Shown: positions 1 to 7,865 of the stretch, piece by piece
Numbering within the stretch: the stretch's first letter is position 1
Layout: each line of letters opens with the position of its first letter
NCBI GenBank assembly: GCA_003521815.1
Contig: DPHE01000057.1
Span: forward strand, 5,614 to 19,941
Reading direction: 5' to 3'
Origin: Colwellia sp.
GTDB taxonomy: Bacteria > Pseudomonadota > Gammaproteobacteria > Enterobacterales > Alteromonadaceae
DNA length: 14,328 nt
Position numbers and translations under genes: made by a program
The notes under the pieces: generated by a model
Database searches by the model: none
The model's input: the letters and a program-made list of their open reading frames with translations, nothing else
Told to the model about the DNA's origin: nothing

Positions 1-65
1 TCACCTTAATATTTCCGCCCATCCCCTAGAAAATCACACAGTATTCTGGCACCGGTTAACTGCCT
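1..65. other. Window edge, no supportable gene
   Basis: The 65 bases beyond the end of the methyltransferase gene are about 46% G+C, a little higher than the AT-rich surroundings. On the minus strand an ATG at 22 preceded by GGGG could open another reading frame, but it runs out of the window after seven codons. No terminator hairpin with a U-tract is visible. I cannot say whether this is the start of a further operon gene or a repeat. Confidence 0.3.
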
Positions 66-1295
66 TTATTTCCTTGCGACTAAATGAATAGTACTCGTCG
101 CTCTTTCTAAAAAAGCGCCCTCACAATAAGCCAAATAATACAGCCATAGTCTTTTAAACTCTTCATCGTAACCAACTTCCGTCAATTCCGTCCATTTACT
201 CAAAAAGCCAGTTCTCCAATCCGCTAATGTTTTTGCATAATCTAATCCGATGTCATTCAATGATTCGATAGTCATACTCGAATGCTGGGTGATATGTTGA
301 GATAACACCGTAATTGAAGGTAAAAAACCACCTGGAAATATGTAACGTTGAATAAAATCTACATTGTTTTTGTAGGAGTCAAATCGTTGATCAGCAATGG
401 TGATTGACTGAATAAGTAATTTTCCACCCGTCTTTAATCTATTGTTACATTGCTGAAAAAAGCTGGGTAGAAATTCAAATCCAACCGCTTCAATCATTTC
501 TATTGAAACAACTTTGTCGAATGTTCCGGTTAAGTCACGGTAGTCTTTCTTCAACAGAGTAATTTTATCAGCCAATCCTAGTTGATTCACCCGTTCGTTA
601 GCGTAATCAAATTGTGCATTAGAAATAGTGGTTGTCGTTACTTTACACCCGTAATTTTGCGCAGCATAAATCGCTAAGCCACCCCAACCAGTGCCTATTT
701 CAAGCAGGTGATCTTCAGTAGTTAATTCTAGTTTCTGACAAATGGTTTCTAATTTATGTAACTGTGCCTCTGCAAGTGTTGACTCTTCAGTAGGGTAAAT
801 TGCAGACGAATACATCATCTCAGGGTCTAAAAATCGTGTGTATAACTCGTTACCTAGGTCATAATGGGCAAGGATATTACGTTTTGATCCTGATTGGCTG
901 TTGCGGTTTTGCCAATGAAAAAATGAATTTTTAATTTTATTCAGCCAAGACTTTTTCTTATCAAATTCATCAGCTTGCTGCTGGGCTTTAGCAAAAATAC
1001 GAATAACCGATGTCAGATCAGGACTACTCCATTTACCGTCAATAAATGCCTCGGCAACACCGATACTGCCACCTTTGACAAAGTCTTGGTAAACACTGGC
1101 ATGATGAATATGTATTTTACCTTTAATACTAGGCTCATCATTTGTCGATTGGGGAAATAACAAATGTGTTGTCCCTTCGACAACTTCTAATTGGCCATAA
1201 CTAAGTTTTTCAAAAACAGAATGTACGATAGAGCGACAACGCCTATTTAACCAGTTAGCCTTTTCAAAAGCAGCTAAACCTTCGATTTGTTCCAT
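66..1295 (-). CDS. Cyclopropane-fatty-acid-synthase-like SAM-dependent methyltransferase
   Basis: Family enzymes transfer a methyl(ene) group from S-adenosylmethionine to the double bond of unsaturated acyl chains in membrane phospholipids. This 409-residue protein has an N-terminal lipid-binding region (about 1-135), HYDLGNELY at 144-152, the SAM-binding motif LEIGTGWGG at 198-206, EMIEAVG at 266-272 and RYIFPGG at 317-323. From memory of the family, the E. coli enzyme has YSCA and HTIG at two bicarbonate-site segments; here these read YSSA (S164) and QSIT (Q296), closer to the plant and FAD-associated subfamily. A good Shine-Dalgarno (TTAGGAG) precedes the ATG. It is last in the lipid cassette, 34 bases after the DUF1365 gene. 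The product may be a cyclopropane, a methyl-branched or a furan-precursor fatty acid; the sequence does not decide. Confidence 0.93.
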   Translation of the reverse strand: MEQIEGLAAFEKANWLNRRCRSIVHSVFEKLSYGQLEVVEGTTHLLFPQSTNDEPSIKGKIHIHHASVYQDFVKGGSIGVAEAFIDGKWSSPDLTSVIRIFAKAQQQADEFDKKKSWLNKIKNSFFHWQNRNSQSGSKRNILAHYDLGNELYTRFLDPEMMYSSAIYPTEESTLAEAQLHKLETICQKLELTTEDHLLEIGTGWGGLAIYAAQNYGCKVTTTTISNAQFDYANERVNQLGLADKITLLKKDYRDLTGTFDKVVSIEMIEAVGFEFLPSFFQQCNNRLKTGGKLLIQSITIADQRFDSYKNNVDFIQRYIFPGGFLPSITVLSQHITQHSSMTIESLNDIGLDYAKTLADWRTGFLSKWTELTEVGYDEEFKRLWLYYLAYCEGAFLERATSTIHLVARK

Positions 1296-1329
1296 TTGAT
1301 ACTCCTAATTTCTATTCAATAACATGTGG

Positions 1330-2103
1330 CTATTTAATTTTTTTTTGATAGCCAATAAAGGGAATACCTTTAATAAATAGTTTTAATGCCTGCCAATAAA
1401 TACTGAAAACAACCTTGATAGTCATCACTGGTAATTGACACCAAACACCTAATAAACTCTTTTTTGAAAATTCTTTTTTACGCATTGTTAAGCTGACATC
1501 AAATAGTTTATCCATTTCACCGCTTTGCAAATTTTCACGTTTGTTTTCAATATTCACAACTAATTTTTCGGTATCATTACTTGGCGGTTTTACCTGCCAG
1601 AAATAACACATATCTAGATCCATGAAGGGAGATACTTGAAAAGATTTTTCACTTATTTTTTCATCTTTAGTTTCTAAATCAACCAAATAGTAATGACGTT
1701 CATTCCATGGGGTATTACTGACTTCTGCAAGCATATGAGTACAATTTTCATTTTGGTCATAGCAAAAATAAAAATTTGCGGGGCTAAAATAAATACCAAA
1801 ACACCTCACTTGAACCAACATAAGGATTCGAGATATATCTATATTACCTCCTAACTGACTGACTTTATTTCTAATACGTTGATCAAGTGTTCCTGGTTCA
1901 CTTCTAAGGTAATCTTTTTCAACAAATCCAAGTGGATAGAATTTAGAAAAACCAAATAACCAGCTTGGGCTATGGTGTTTTTCCATTTCACTGGTATCTA
2001 ATGCCAGCATGTAGAGTGAATAATTAAAGCTATGCTTTTTAGGAGATAAACGTCGGTGATGTATGTTGCCAAGGTAAATGTGACTGTTTTTCAATGAGTT
2101 CAT
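1330..2103 (-). CDS. DUF1365 family protein
   Basis: This 257-residue protein has the family's recognisable blocks: YLGNIHHRRLSPKKHSF near the N-terminus (about 11-27), the central RCFGIYFSPANFYFCYD with AEVSNTPWNERHYYLV, and the FQVSPFMDLDMCYFW block around residue 160. No enzymatic activity is established to my knowledge. The family is nearly always encoded between an FAD amine-oxidase-like protein and a CFA-synthase-like methyltransferase, as here, which points to a role in fatty-acid modification. Two bases separate its ATG from the stop of the upstream gene and its Shine-Dalgarno is weak, so translation is probably coupled. A hydrophobic C-terminal stretch (about 220-250) may touch the membrane. 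Confidence 0.9.
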   Translation of the reverse strand: MNSLKNSHIYLGNIHHRRLSPKKHSFNYSLYMLALDTSEMEKHHSPSWLFGFSKFYPLGFVEKDYLRSEPGTLDQRIRNKVSQLGGNIDISRILMLVQVRCFGIYFSPANFYFCYDQNENCTHMLAEVSNTPWNERHYYLVDLETKDEKISEKSFQVSPFMDLDMCYFWQVKPPSNDTEKLVVNIENKRENLQSGEMDKLFDVSLTMRKKEFSKKSLLGVWCQLPVMTIKVVFSIYWQALKLFIKGIPFIGYQKKIK

Positions 2104-2105
2104 GA

Positions 2106-3419
2106 CTAATCGTCTTGAGATGCATAGCTAGATAAGAAACAATCAAATCGTTGTGCCACTTCTACACCACTTCTAACCCCATCTTCGTGAAAGCCACTGT
2201 GCCAATAAGCACCGGCGTAATGGGTATGACGTTGGCCACATATTTGTTTACGTTGTTGCTGGGCCCCAATCGATTCAAGTGAGAAAATAGGATGATGGTA
2301 AGTAAATTCGCGTAATATTTTACCGGGTGCAATACTTTCACGTTGATTGAGGGTCACGCAAAAAGTATGTTCGCTGTTTAAGCTCTGCAAAATATTCATA
2401 TTATAAGTAACACTTGCCGGTTTATCACGATCCGCACTTAGCTGATAATTCCAACTTGCCCACGCTTTTTTACGTTTTGGCAACAGGCTAATATCTGTGT
2501 GAAGCACCACTGAATTCTCACTGTAGGGCATAGCACTGAGAATGGTACTCTCTTCACCACTTGGATCTTCTAGCAAAGCCAGAGCTTGATCTGAATGACA
2601 AGCCAATACCACTTCATCAAATTCTTCTATATGCTCTACATCGTTATTTAAATCACCAGTATCATTAGTTAGATCACTAAAGTGTAATTGTACTTTGTCA
2701 TTGTTTCGTGTGATAAATTTAATATGTGAGTTGACTCTTATGCTGTCAGAAAATGATTGGCATAATGGTGATAAATAACTGCGTGAGCCTTCAGGAATAA
2801 CATACCATTGCGGCCTATCGGCGATGTTTAATAATCCATGATTGTGAAAAAACTTCACAAAAAATTGGAATTGAAACCTTTCCATTTGTGTTAATGAGCT
2901 AGACCAAATGGCAGCACCCATCGGTAAAATATAATGTTTGGCGAAAAATTGACTAAAATCATGCTCAATTAAAAAATCACCTAGTGTATCAGCTTCATTA
3001 AATTTTTGAGATTCATAGGCTTGTTTACATAACTTATTAAACCGTAATATTTCTTTAACTAGGCCCCAAAATTTTGGTCTGAATAAATTACGACGTTGTG
3101 CAAAAAGCGTATTTAAATTGTGGCCGTTGTATTCTAATTTTGTTTTTGTATTGTGTACCGAAAAGCTCATCTCTGCTTCTTGTTTTCCAACACCTATCTC
3201 GTCTAACAAAGCTAAAAAATTTGGATAGGTTTTATTATTAAAAACAATAAAACCTGTGTCAATGGCATAAGATTTACCGGCAACTTCAACATCAACTGTT
3301 GCGGTATGCCCCCCGATATGTGCACTTTTCTCAAACACTGTTACCTTGTGCTTTTTTGCTAATAAGTAAGCGGTAGTTAATCCCGAGATGCCTGATCCAA
3401 TGATGGCAATATTTTTCAT
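2106..3419 (-). CDS. FAD-dependent amine-oxidase-like oxidoreductase
   Basis: This 437-residue flavoprotein has an N-terminal dinucleotide-binding fold (GSGISG at 8-13, acidic E30 ending the second strand, then HIGGHT at 34-39) and a C-terminal FAD segment, YAGAYWHSGFHEDGVRSG, near 405-422. It belongs to the NAD(P)/FAD oxidoreductases that accompany CFA-type methyltransferases. Plant cyclopropane fatty acid synthases carry a homologous FAD domain fused in front of the methyltransferase, so the two probably act on the same lipid. The substrate and the reaction (desaturation, oxidation or another redox step) are unknown. The gene starts directly after the SDR stop codon (TAA then ATG), with AGGA eight bases upstream. 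No signal peptide: cytoplasmic or peripheral to the inner membrane. Confidence 0.92.
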   Translation of the reverse strand: MKNIAIIGSGISGLTTAYLLAKKHKVTVFEKSAHIGGHTATVDVEVAGKSYAIDTGFIVFNNKTYPNFLALLDEIGVGKQEAEMSFSVHNTKTKLEYNGHNLNTLFAQRRNLFRPKFWGLVKEILRFNKLCKQAYESQKFNEADTLGDFLIEHDFSQFFAKHYILPMGAAIWSSSLTQMERFQFQFFVKFFHNHGLLNIADRPQWYVIPEGSRSYLSPLCQSFSDSIRVNSHIKFITRNNDKVQLHFSDLTNDTGDLNNDVEHIEEFDEVVLACHSDQALALLEDPSGEESTILSAMPYSENSVVLHTDISLLPKRKKAWASWNYQLSADRDKPASVTYNMNILQSLNSEHTFCVTLNQRESIAPGKILREFTYHHPIFSLESIGAQQQRKQICGQRHTHYAGAYWHSGFHEDGVRSGVEVAQRFDCFLSSYASQDD

Positions 3420-4148
3420 TTATGAAGTCCTGAGAATAAGTGATTGCCATACTTTATTAGGTAGTAGGCGAAATAACTTTAATAAAAGAGTTAAACGTTT
3501 AGGAAAATGAAGATAGTCCTTTCTCGCTTTTACACCTTGATAAATACGTGTTGCCGCTTCATTTGCCGTTAGCATAAAGGGCATAGGAAAATTATTTTTG
3601 TCAGTTAATGGCGTTTTTATAAAACCTGGATGCACAAGCGTAACGTTTATATCATGGGCTATTAAGTCGAGACGTAAGCTGTTTGCCAAATAATCAACAC
3701 CTGCTTTTGAAGCACCGTAAGCTTCGCTTCTAGGGAAAGGTAACTGACTAGCTATCGAGCTAATAAATACAAGCTGTCCGCCTTTATTTATTTTAGGCAA
3801 AAAATGCTTAATCAAAAAACCTAAAGACGTTAGGTTGATATTAATTATTTTAGCAAATAAATCAGCATCAAACGCCATAACATCATCTATGTATAAGCAG
3901 TCACCTGCATTGAAAATGGCAATATCAAGTTCACTTACTTTTGCTGCTGCGTCTTTAATTTGATCTTCGTTGGTCATATCAAACTGCAAGGTTTGCTTAG
4001 CTTGATTATTTTCGAATAACGTTAAAAGCTTATCCGGTTGTCGACCGCAGGCAATTACCGTATGGTCCTGATTGCTGTATTGAGCAACTAAGGCTTCACC
4101 AATACCTGAGGTAGCCCCCGTGATGAGTACTTTTTTATTAGTCTGCAT
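3420..4148 (-). CDS. Short-chain dehydrogenase/reductase (SDR)
   Basis: A classical SDR of 242 residues. It has the cofactor motif TGATSGIG (10-17), the FNAG motif near 79-82, a catalytic serine around S131 and the YxxxK pair Y144/K148. It should catalyse NAD(P)H-dependent reduction of a carbonyl or oxidation of an alcohol; its substrate cannot be read from sequence. Its ATG overlaps the stop of the upstream NTF2-like gene (TAATG) and its stop abuts the FAD gene's ATG, so it is a fixed member of the lipid cassette. The basic hydrophobic C-terminus (LTLLLKLFRLLPNKVW) could associate with membrane, consistent with a lipid-bound substrate. That last point is inference. Confidence 0.93.
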   Translation of the reverse strand: MQTNKKVLITGATSGIGEALVAQYSNQDHTVIACGRQPDKLLTLFENNQAKQTLQFDMTNEDQIKDAAAKVSELDIAIFNAGDCLYIDDVMAFDADLFAKIININLTSLGFLIKHFLPKINKGGQLVFISSIASQLPFPRSEAYGASKAGVDYLANSLRLDLIAHDINVTLVHPGFIKTPLTDKNNFPMPFMLTANEAATRIYQGVKARKDYLHFPKRLTLLLKLFRLLPNKVWQSLILRTS

Positions 4149-4627
4149 TACTTGGCTGCCTTGGCTTTTATATATTGAATTATTTTTCCAATAACGGGCA
4201 GTTGTTCGTAAAGCATGGCGCCCGCGTCAAGGTAATCACGGTGATAAATTACTTTTTCATTTTCGCCTTTTATATGCGAATGACCTTTAACAACAACTGC
4301 TTTTCCTGCATTTAATTTAGGATGTTGATAAGACATTTCCCAATAAATAGCCGCTTCATTATTTTTTTCGAATATATGTTCAATAGTAAAACAGCAGCTA
4401 GTTAAACTTTCATAAAGACCATTGAAGTATTTTTGCAAATTTTCAAAACCACGTACTTTATGTAAGGGATCAATAAAAGTAATATCTTTATGATAAATAT
4501 TTTCAAGTAACTCTAAGTTATCTATTGAAAGCTTGCTGTAATTTTCAGTAAAATTAACTAACCATTTAGGCTTTTTTTCGATGGTATCGTTGTTATTTTG
4601 GCTAGTGTTTTCAACGTTGCTTTTCAT
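4148..4627 (-). CDS. NTF2/SnoaL-like domain protein
   Basis: The 159-residue protein shows the SnoaL/NTF2-like pattern: an N-terminal helix, then YHKDITFIDPLHKVRGFENLQKYF (about 46-69), followed by beta strands ending in a YHRDYLDAGAMLYEQLP segment. This cone-shaped fold binds small or lipophilic ligands and can be catalytic or only a carrier. It opens the lipid cassette and is translationally coupled to the SDR. The first ~15 residues are polar and low in complexity. Only a weak Shine-Dalgarno is seen, and no convincing promoter lies in the 69-base gap after the photolyase gene, so it may be transcribed from upstream. The link to lipid metabolism rests on context only. Confidence 0.85.
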   Translation of the reverse strand: MKSNVENTSQNNNDTIEKKPKWLVNFTENYSKLSIDNLELLENIYHKDITFIDPLHKVRGFENLQKYFNGLYESLTSCCFTIEHIFEKNNEAAIYWEMSYQHPKLNAGKAVVVKGHSHIKGENEKVIYHRDYLDAGAMLYEQLPVIGKIIQYIKAKAAK

Positions 4628-4696
4628 TATAAAACTCTCATAACTAACTAATGATTAGCGCTGACAATTACAACACTATTTATTTATACAATTGAG

Positions 4697-6118
4697 TTAT
4701 TTGTAAAAATCCAATGCCATCAAACGCGCCTCTTTATGTTCAATGATTATTGGCCAATAAATATCTAGATTACTCTTTTTAATAAAACGATGAGGAGCAT
4801 GAATCTCTTTATCGGGTATTTCTTTCAGTTCTGGAAGGTATTTACGAATAAAGTCACCTTTTGGATCAAATCTTTCGCTCTGCCGTGTTGGGTTAAATAT
4901 TCTAAAATAGGGCTGTGAATCACATCCTGTACTAGCTGCCCATTGCCAACCCCCATTGTTAGATGCTAAATCACCATCAATTAAGTGTTCCATAAAATAT
5001 TGTTCACCCCAACGCCAGTCAATTAGTAAGTGCTTAGTTAAGAAACTAGCAACAACCATTCTAAGGCGGTTATGCATCCATCCGGTTTGATTTAACTGTC
5101 TCATGGCAGCATCAACTAAGGGGTAGCCTGTTCGTCCTTCGCACCAGGCTTTAAAATAAGGTGAATTATTATGCCAAGCAATCGTTCTGTACTTCTCCTT
5201 AAAGCACTGGTTTTTGCATAGTTCAGGGAAATTAAATAATAAATTGCGATAAAATTCACGCCAAATCAATTCATTGACCCAACTAAAATTTGGCGAGTCT
5301 GAGGCAGTTAATAAGTTAGGGTAATGATTAAGTACCACAAAGAGTAAATACCGAGGGCTAATCGCACCAATAGCTAAATAAGGTGACAGTCCTGATGTCC
5401 CTTTAATTGAAGGAATATCTCGCTGATCATTATATAAAGCTAACTTTTGTTGGATGAAATTAGGTAGCACTTCTTTTTCTATCACTGACGCTAACGGCCA
5501 GTGATTTGAAAGAGTATCGCTAGTTGATGTCGCTTCTTTGCTTTTTGCGTTTATTTTACTGGCTAATGGCTTAACAGAGTTTTGTGTTTCAGTTCTCCCT
5601 AAATATTCAAAACCATGATCTTTAACATAAGTTAACCATGACTTTTTAAAAGGGGTAAACACTTTATACATTTCGCCAGACTTATTCAGTACCTTCCCTT
5701 TTGGAACAATAACATCGGCTTCAAATAGTTTAAGGGGAATACCTAATTCAATGCAGCTTTTATCACGTTGCTCTTCGTTTATTTCAATTTCACTGTTAGC
5801 GATAACATGACTAATATTATTAGAGGCACAATAATCAGCCAGATAGGTTATTTGCGCCGAAAAATCAGGCACTTCTACTATCTCAAGTTCAATGTTTAAT
5901 TGGGCAAGTTCTGTTACAAGTGAATAAGCATGTCGTTTGATTAAATCTATTTTAATCGGTGACCAATGATGTTGTCGCCATTGTTTTTCTGAAATAAAAA
6001 AAAACGCCTTACATGGAATGTCAGAAGATGAGAGCTTCTGTGCACTTACTTCTCTTAGAAAGAAGTGTAAGGCGGGGTTATCATGGGTTCTAAGATCATT
6101 TCGAAACCAAAGTAACAA
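4697..6118 (-). CDS. phrB: Deoxyribodipyrimidine (CPD) photolyase, class I
   Basis: This enzyme uses blue light to split cyclobutane pyrimidine dimers in DNA. Its 473 residues match the length of bacterial class I CPD photolyases. The N-terminal antenna domain opens with LLWFRNDLRTHDNPAL. The FAD domain includes WREFYRNLLF (286-295), GYPLVDAAMRQL (331-342), GWMHNRLRM (346-354), and DGDLASNNGGWQWAASTG (381-398). The electron-transfer tryptophan triad is present at W315, W368 and W391 (E. coli W306, W359, W382). The start is a TTG: AAGGA sits six bases before it and the product begins at the normal family N-terminus. It lies 42 bases after the rudS gene; E. coli also has ybgA next to phr, so the pairing is conserved. 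Confidence 0.97.
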   Translation of the reverse strand: MLLWFRNDLRTHDNPALHFFLREVSAQKLSSSDIPCKAFFFISEKQWRQHHWSPIKIDLIKRHAYSLVTELAQLNIELEIVEVPDFSAQITYLADYCASNNISHVIANSEIEINEEQRDKSCIELGIPLKLFEADVIVPKGKVLNKSGEMYKVFTPFKKSWLTYVKDHGFEYLGRTETQNSVKPLASKINAKSKEATSTSDTLSNHWPLASVIEKEVLPNFIQQKLALYNDQRDIPSIKGTSGLSPYLAIGAISPRYLLFVVLNHYPNLLTASDSPNFSWVNELIWREFYRNLLFNFPELCKNQCFKEKYRTIAWHNNSPYFKAWCEGRTGYPLVDAAMRQLNQTGWMHNRLRMVVASFLTKHLLIDWRWGEQYFMEHLIDGDLASNNGGWQWAASTGCDSQPYFRIFNPTRQSERFDPKGDFIRKYLPELKEIPDKEIHAPHRFIKKSNLDIYWPIIIEHKEARLMALDFYK

Positions 6119-6160
6119 GGGATTTCCTTAATAAAGAGTCAATAAAAAAAAGCTAAAAAA

Positions 6161-7120
6161 TTAGTAAGCGTACCTAAGCTTTAATTCACTAGGGTACGGT
6201 GATAGATACGACTGTCTTGTTAAATATTCTTTTGGGTATTGCAATAAATAGTGGTTTATTAACGTTAATGGTGCCATTAACGGAATTAAACCTTCACGAT
6301 AAGCATCAATCTGCTCGCACAACTCTTTTCGTTCGTTTGTTTTTAAGTGTTTTGAAAAATATCCTTGAATGTGAGCTAATGTATTTGCATGTTTTTTACG
6401 GGTCGCTTTAATGCTAAGCGCTGCCATTAAACCAGAAATATATTCAGAGGCCATTTGTTCAAGCGGTAAATCTGCTCTTGCTAATAATTGGCCTAAATTC
6501 TTATAAGCCACTAAATCATGGCTCATAACCGTATATTTATATTGGCTATGGAAGCTTGTAAGCTTATGCTTTGTTAAACCCGATGCTTCAACATCTTGCC
6601 AATGCTTGTAGGCATATACACGAGCTACGTAGTTTTCTCTAATGAGAGGATCATTTAAACGCCCATTTTCTTCACAAGGTAATAACGGATTAGCAGCCAT
6701 AATTTCTTTGGCAAAAAGACCAATACCATCTGACTTAAGTGAATTACCTTCTGGGCTGTACACCTTGACTCGCTCCATACCGCAACTAGGGCTTTTAGCA
6801 CAAAAAACATAGCCGCTTAAATTTTTAGTCATTTTTGCTATTTTTTGCCCGTATGCTTGAAGTGCTTCGGTTACATCTCCACTGCCATCACGTTGAGAAA
6901 CATGAATTAAATCATTATGTTTTATTTGTCGTATAGTTGGCCTTGGGATAGGTAGGCCTATGGCTACCTCAGGGCAAAATGTTTTGTAAGTAACATGTTG
7001 TCCCAGTTCGTGAATACAAAAATTAGAAGGCTTATTACTCGCATCAAATCTAACTTTTTCGCCAACCAAACATGCACTGATGCCTATATGAAGATCTTTT
7101 TTATCAACCTGATGAATCAT
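6161..7120 (-). CDS. rudS: RudS-type tRNA 4-thiouridine desulfidase (DUF523-DUF1722)
   Basis: A 319-residue fusion of a TudS-like desulfidase domain (DUF523, about 11-160) and DUF1722 (about 195-315; E. coli YbgA is DUF1722 alone). DUF523 enzymes carry a [4Fe-4S] cluster on three cysteines, here C17 (ACLVG), C49 (FCPE) and C113 (SPSCGME); C107 is a fourth nearby. Published work, as I recall it, named this architecture RudS and showed that it converts 4-thiouridine in tRNA to uridine and relieves near-UV growth delay, with DUF1722 binding tRNA. The neighbouring photolyase and RpoE-ChrR pair fit a light-stress role. Its ATG is 58 bases after the chrR gene, and a weak copy of the local RpoE-type promoter (CGTATA) lies in that gap. 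Symbol assigned by architecture. Confidence 0.88.
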   Translation of the reverse strand: MIHQVDKKDLHIGISACLVGEKVRFDASNKPSNFCIHELGQHVTYKTFCPEVAIGLPIPRPTIRQIKHNDLIHVSQRDGSGDVTEALQAYGQKIAKMTKNLSGYVFCAKSPSCGMERVKVYSPEGNSLKSDGIGLFAKEIMAANPLLPCEENGRLNDPLIRENYVARVYAYKHWQDVEASGLTKHKLTSFHSQYKYTVMSHDLVAYKNLGQLLARADLPLEQMASEYISGLMAALSIKATRKKHANTLAHIQGYFSKHLKTNERKELCEQIDAYREGLIPLMAPLTLINHYLLQYPKEYLTRQSYLSPYPSELKLRYAY

Positions 7121-7147
7121 ATTAATTTACCTTTAAAATTAAACCTT

Positions 7148-7175
7148 TATACGTAGTGTTATTAAATATCATTCA
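7148..7175 (-). promoter_or_regulatory. Weak RpoE-type promoter candidate for rudS-phrB
   Basis: On the minus strand TGAAT (7175-7171), 17 bases, then CGTATA (7153-7148), 27 bases before the rudS ATG. The -35 half differs from TGATC at two positions, so it would be a weaker internal promoter giving extra expression of the repair genes beyond read-through from rpoE-chrR. Confidence 0.42.
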
Positions 7176-7178
7176 ATG

Positions 7179-7865
7179 TTAATAAATAAAAGCGCCAATA
7201 GGGTTAAGTAGTTTGTTAATGCCTTGGGTAAAATGCAACGAGTCGTTAGCTACAGTGAAACACAGACAACCTTTTTCAGAAACAGGGTGATGCTGATGCT
7301 TCTTATCTAACATAATAAAATCACCTGGCACATACTCACCTGCTTCATCGCTAAATTTACCTGCGATTAACACCGTTAGTTCAAAGCCATTATGTGTATG
7401 CTCAGGTACAGAGCCTCCAGGTTCAATGTGTAATAAACTACTGTGTATTTCATTTTCATCAAGTTCAATACGTGCTCTAGCAAGTTTTCCAATGTTAGCT
7501 GTTTTACCAAATACCATATTATTTAACACCGATGGTAATGTATAAACTTGTTCTTTAAATGTAATGTTTTTTTCAATTTTTTGCTCTATGATATCAATAT
7601 CACTAGATTCAGTTATCGCAGCAATTGCTTCATCAAAATCTAGACTTTCAACATTTTCTGGTGTCTCTGTCTCACCGACGATAAACCTATCAAGATATAC
7701 TTCTTCAAAACTCGCGTATGACAGCTCTTCAGTTAGTTGAGCTATTTGCTGTTTGCACTCAGAACATCTATCAGCATGTATCGCTATACCCGCTGATAAA
7801 GAAGCGGGCAATTCGCCATTAACAAAACGTTGTATTAATTCAAATTTAGGGTGATGTTTAATCAT
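7179..7865 (-). CDS. chrR: Zinc anti-sigma factor ChrR (ASD plus cupin)
   Basis: The 228-residue protein has the two-domain ChrR layout. The N-terminal anti-sigma domain carries zinc ligands H5, H30, C34 and C37 (HADRCSEC), matching the H6/H31/C35/C38 set of Rhodobacter sphaeroides ChrR with an offset of one. The C-terminal cupin (about 140-215) has H156-x-H158-x3-E162 and a later His cluster at 190-193, the second metal site. ChrR holds its sigma factor inactive in the cytoplasm until singlet oxygen or related stress releases it; the cupin is needed for that signal. The ATG overlaps the rpoE 3' end by eight bases, so the two are made together. Confidence 0.95.
   Translation of the reverse strand: MIKHHPKFELIQRFVNGELPASLSAGIAIHADRCSECKQQIAQLTEELSYASFEEVYLDRFIVGETETPENVESLDFDEAIAAITESSDIDIIEQKIEKNITFKEQVYTLPSVLNNMVFGKTANIGKLARARIELDENEIHSSLLHIEPGGSVPEHTHNGFELTVLIAGKFSDEAGEYVPGDFIMLDKKHQHHPVSEKGCLCFTVANDSLHFTQGINKLLNPIGAFIY

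Noticed and set aside
975..1160. Small plus-strand open frame inside the methyltransferase gene
   Set aside because: It is antisense to a strongly conserved enzyme region, has no ribosome site, and its translation resembles no family.
4685..4713. TGGAT-N18-TGTATA upstream of the NTF2-like gene as an RpoE-type promoter
   Set aside because: Both halves deviate and the spacing is one base too long; read-through from rudS-phrB is simpler.
6199..6411. Plus-strand open frame antisense to the rudS 3' part
   Set aside because: A hydrophobic but unrecognisable translation opposite a confident coding sequence; no ribosome site.
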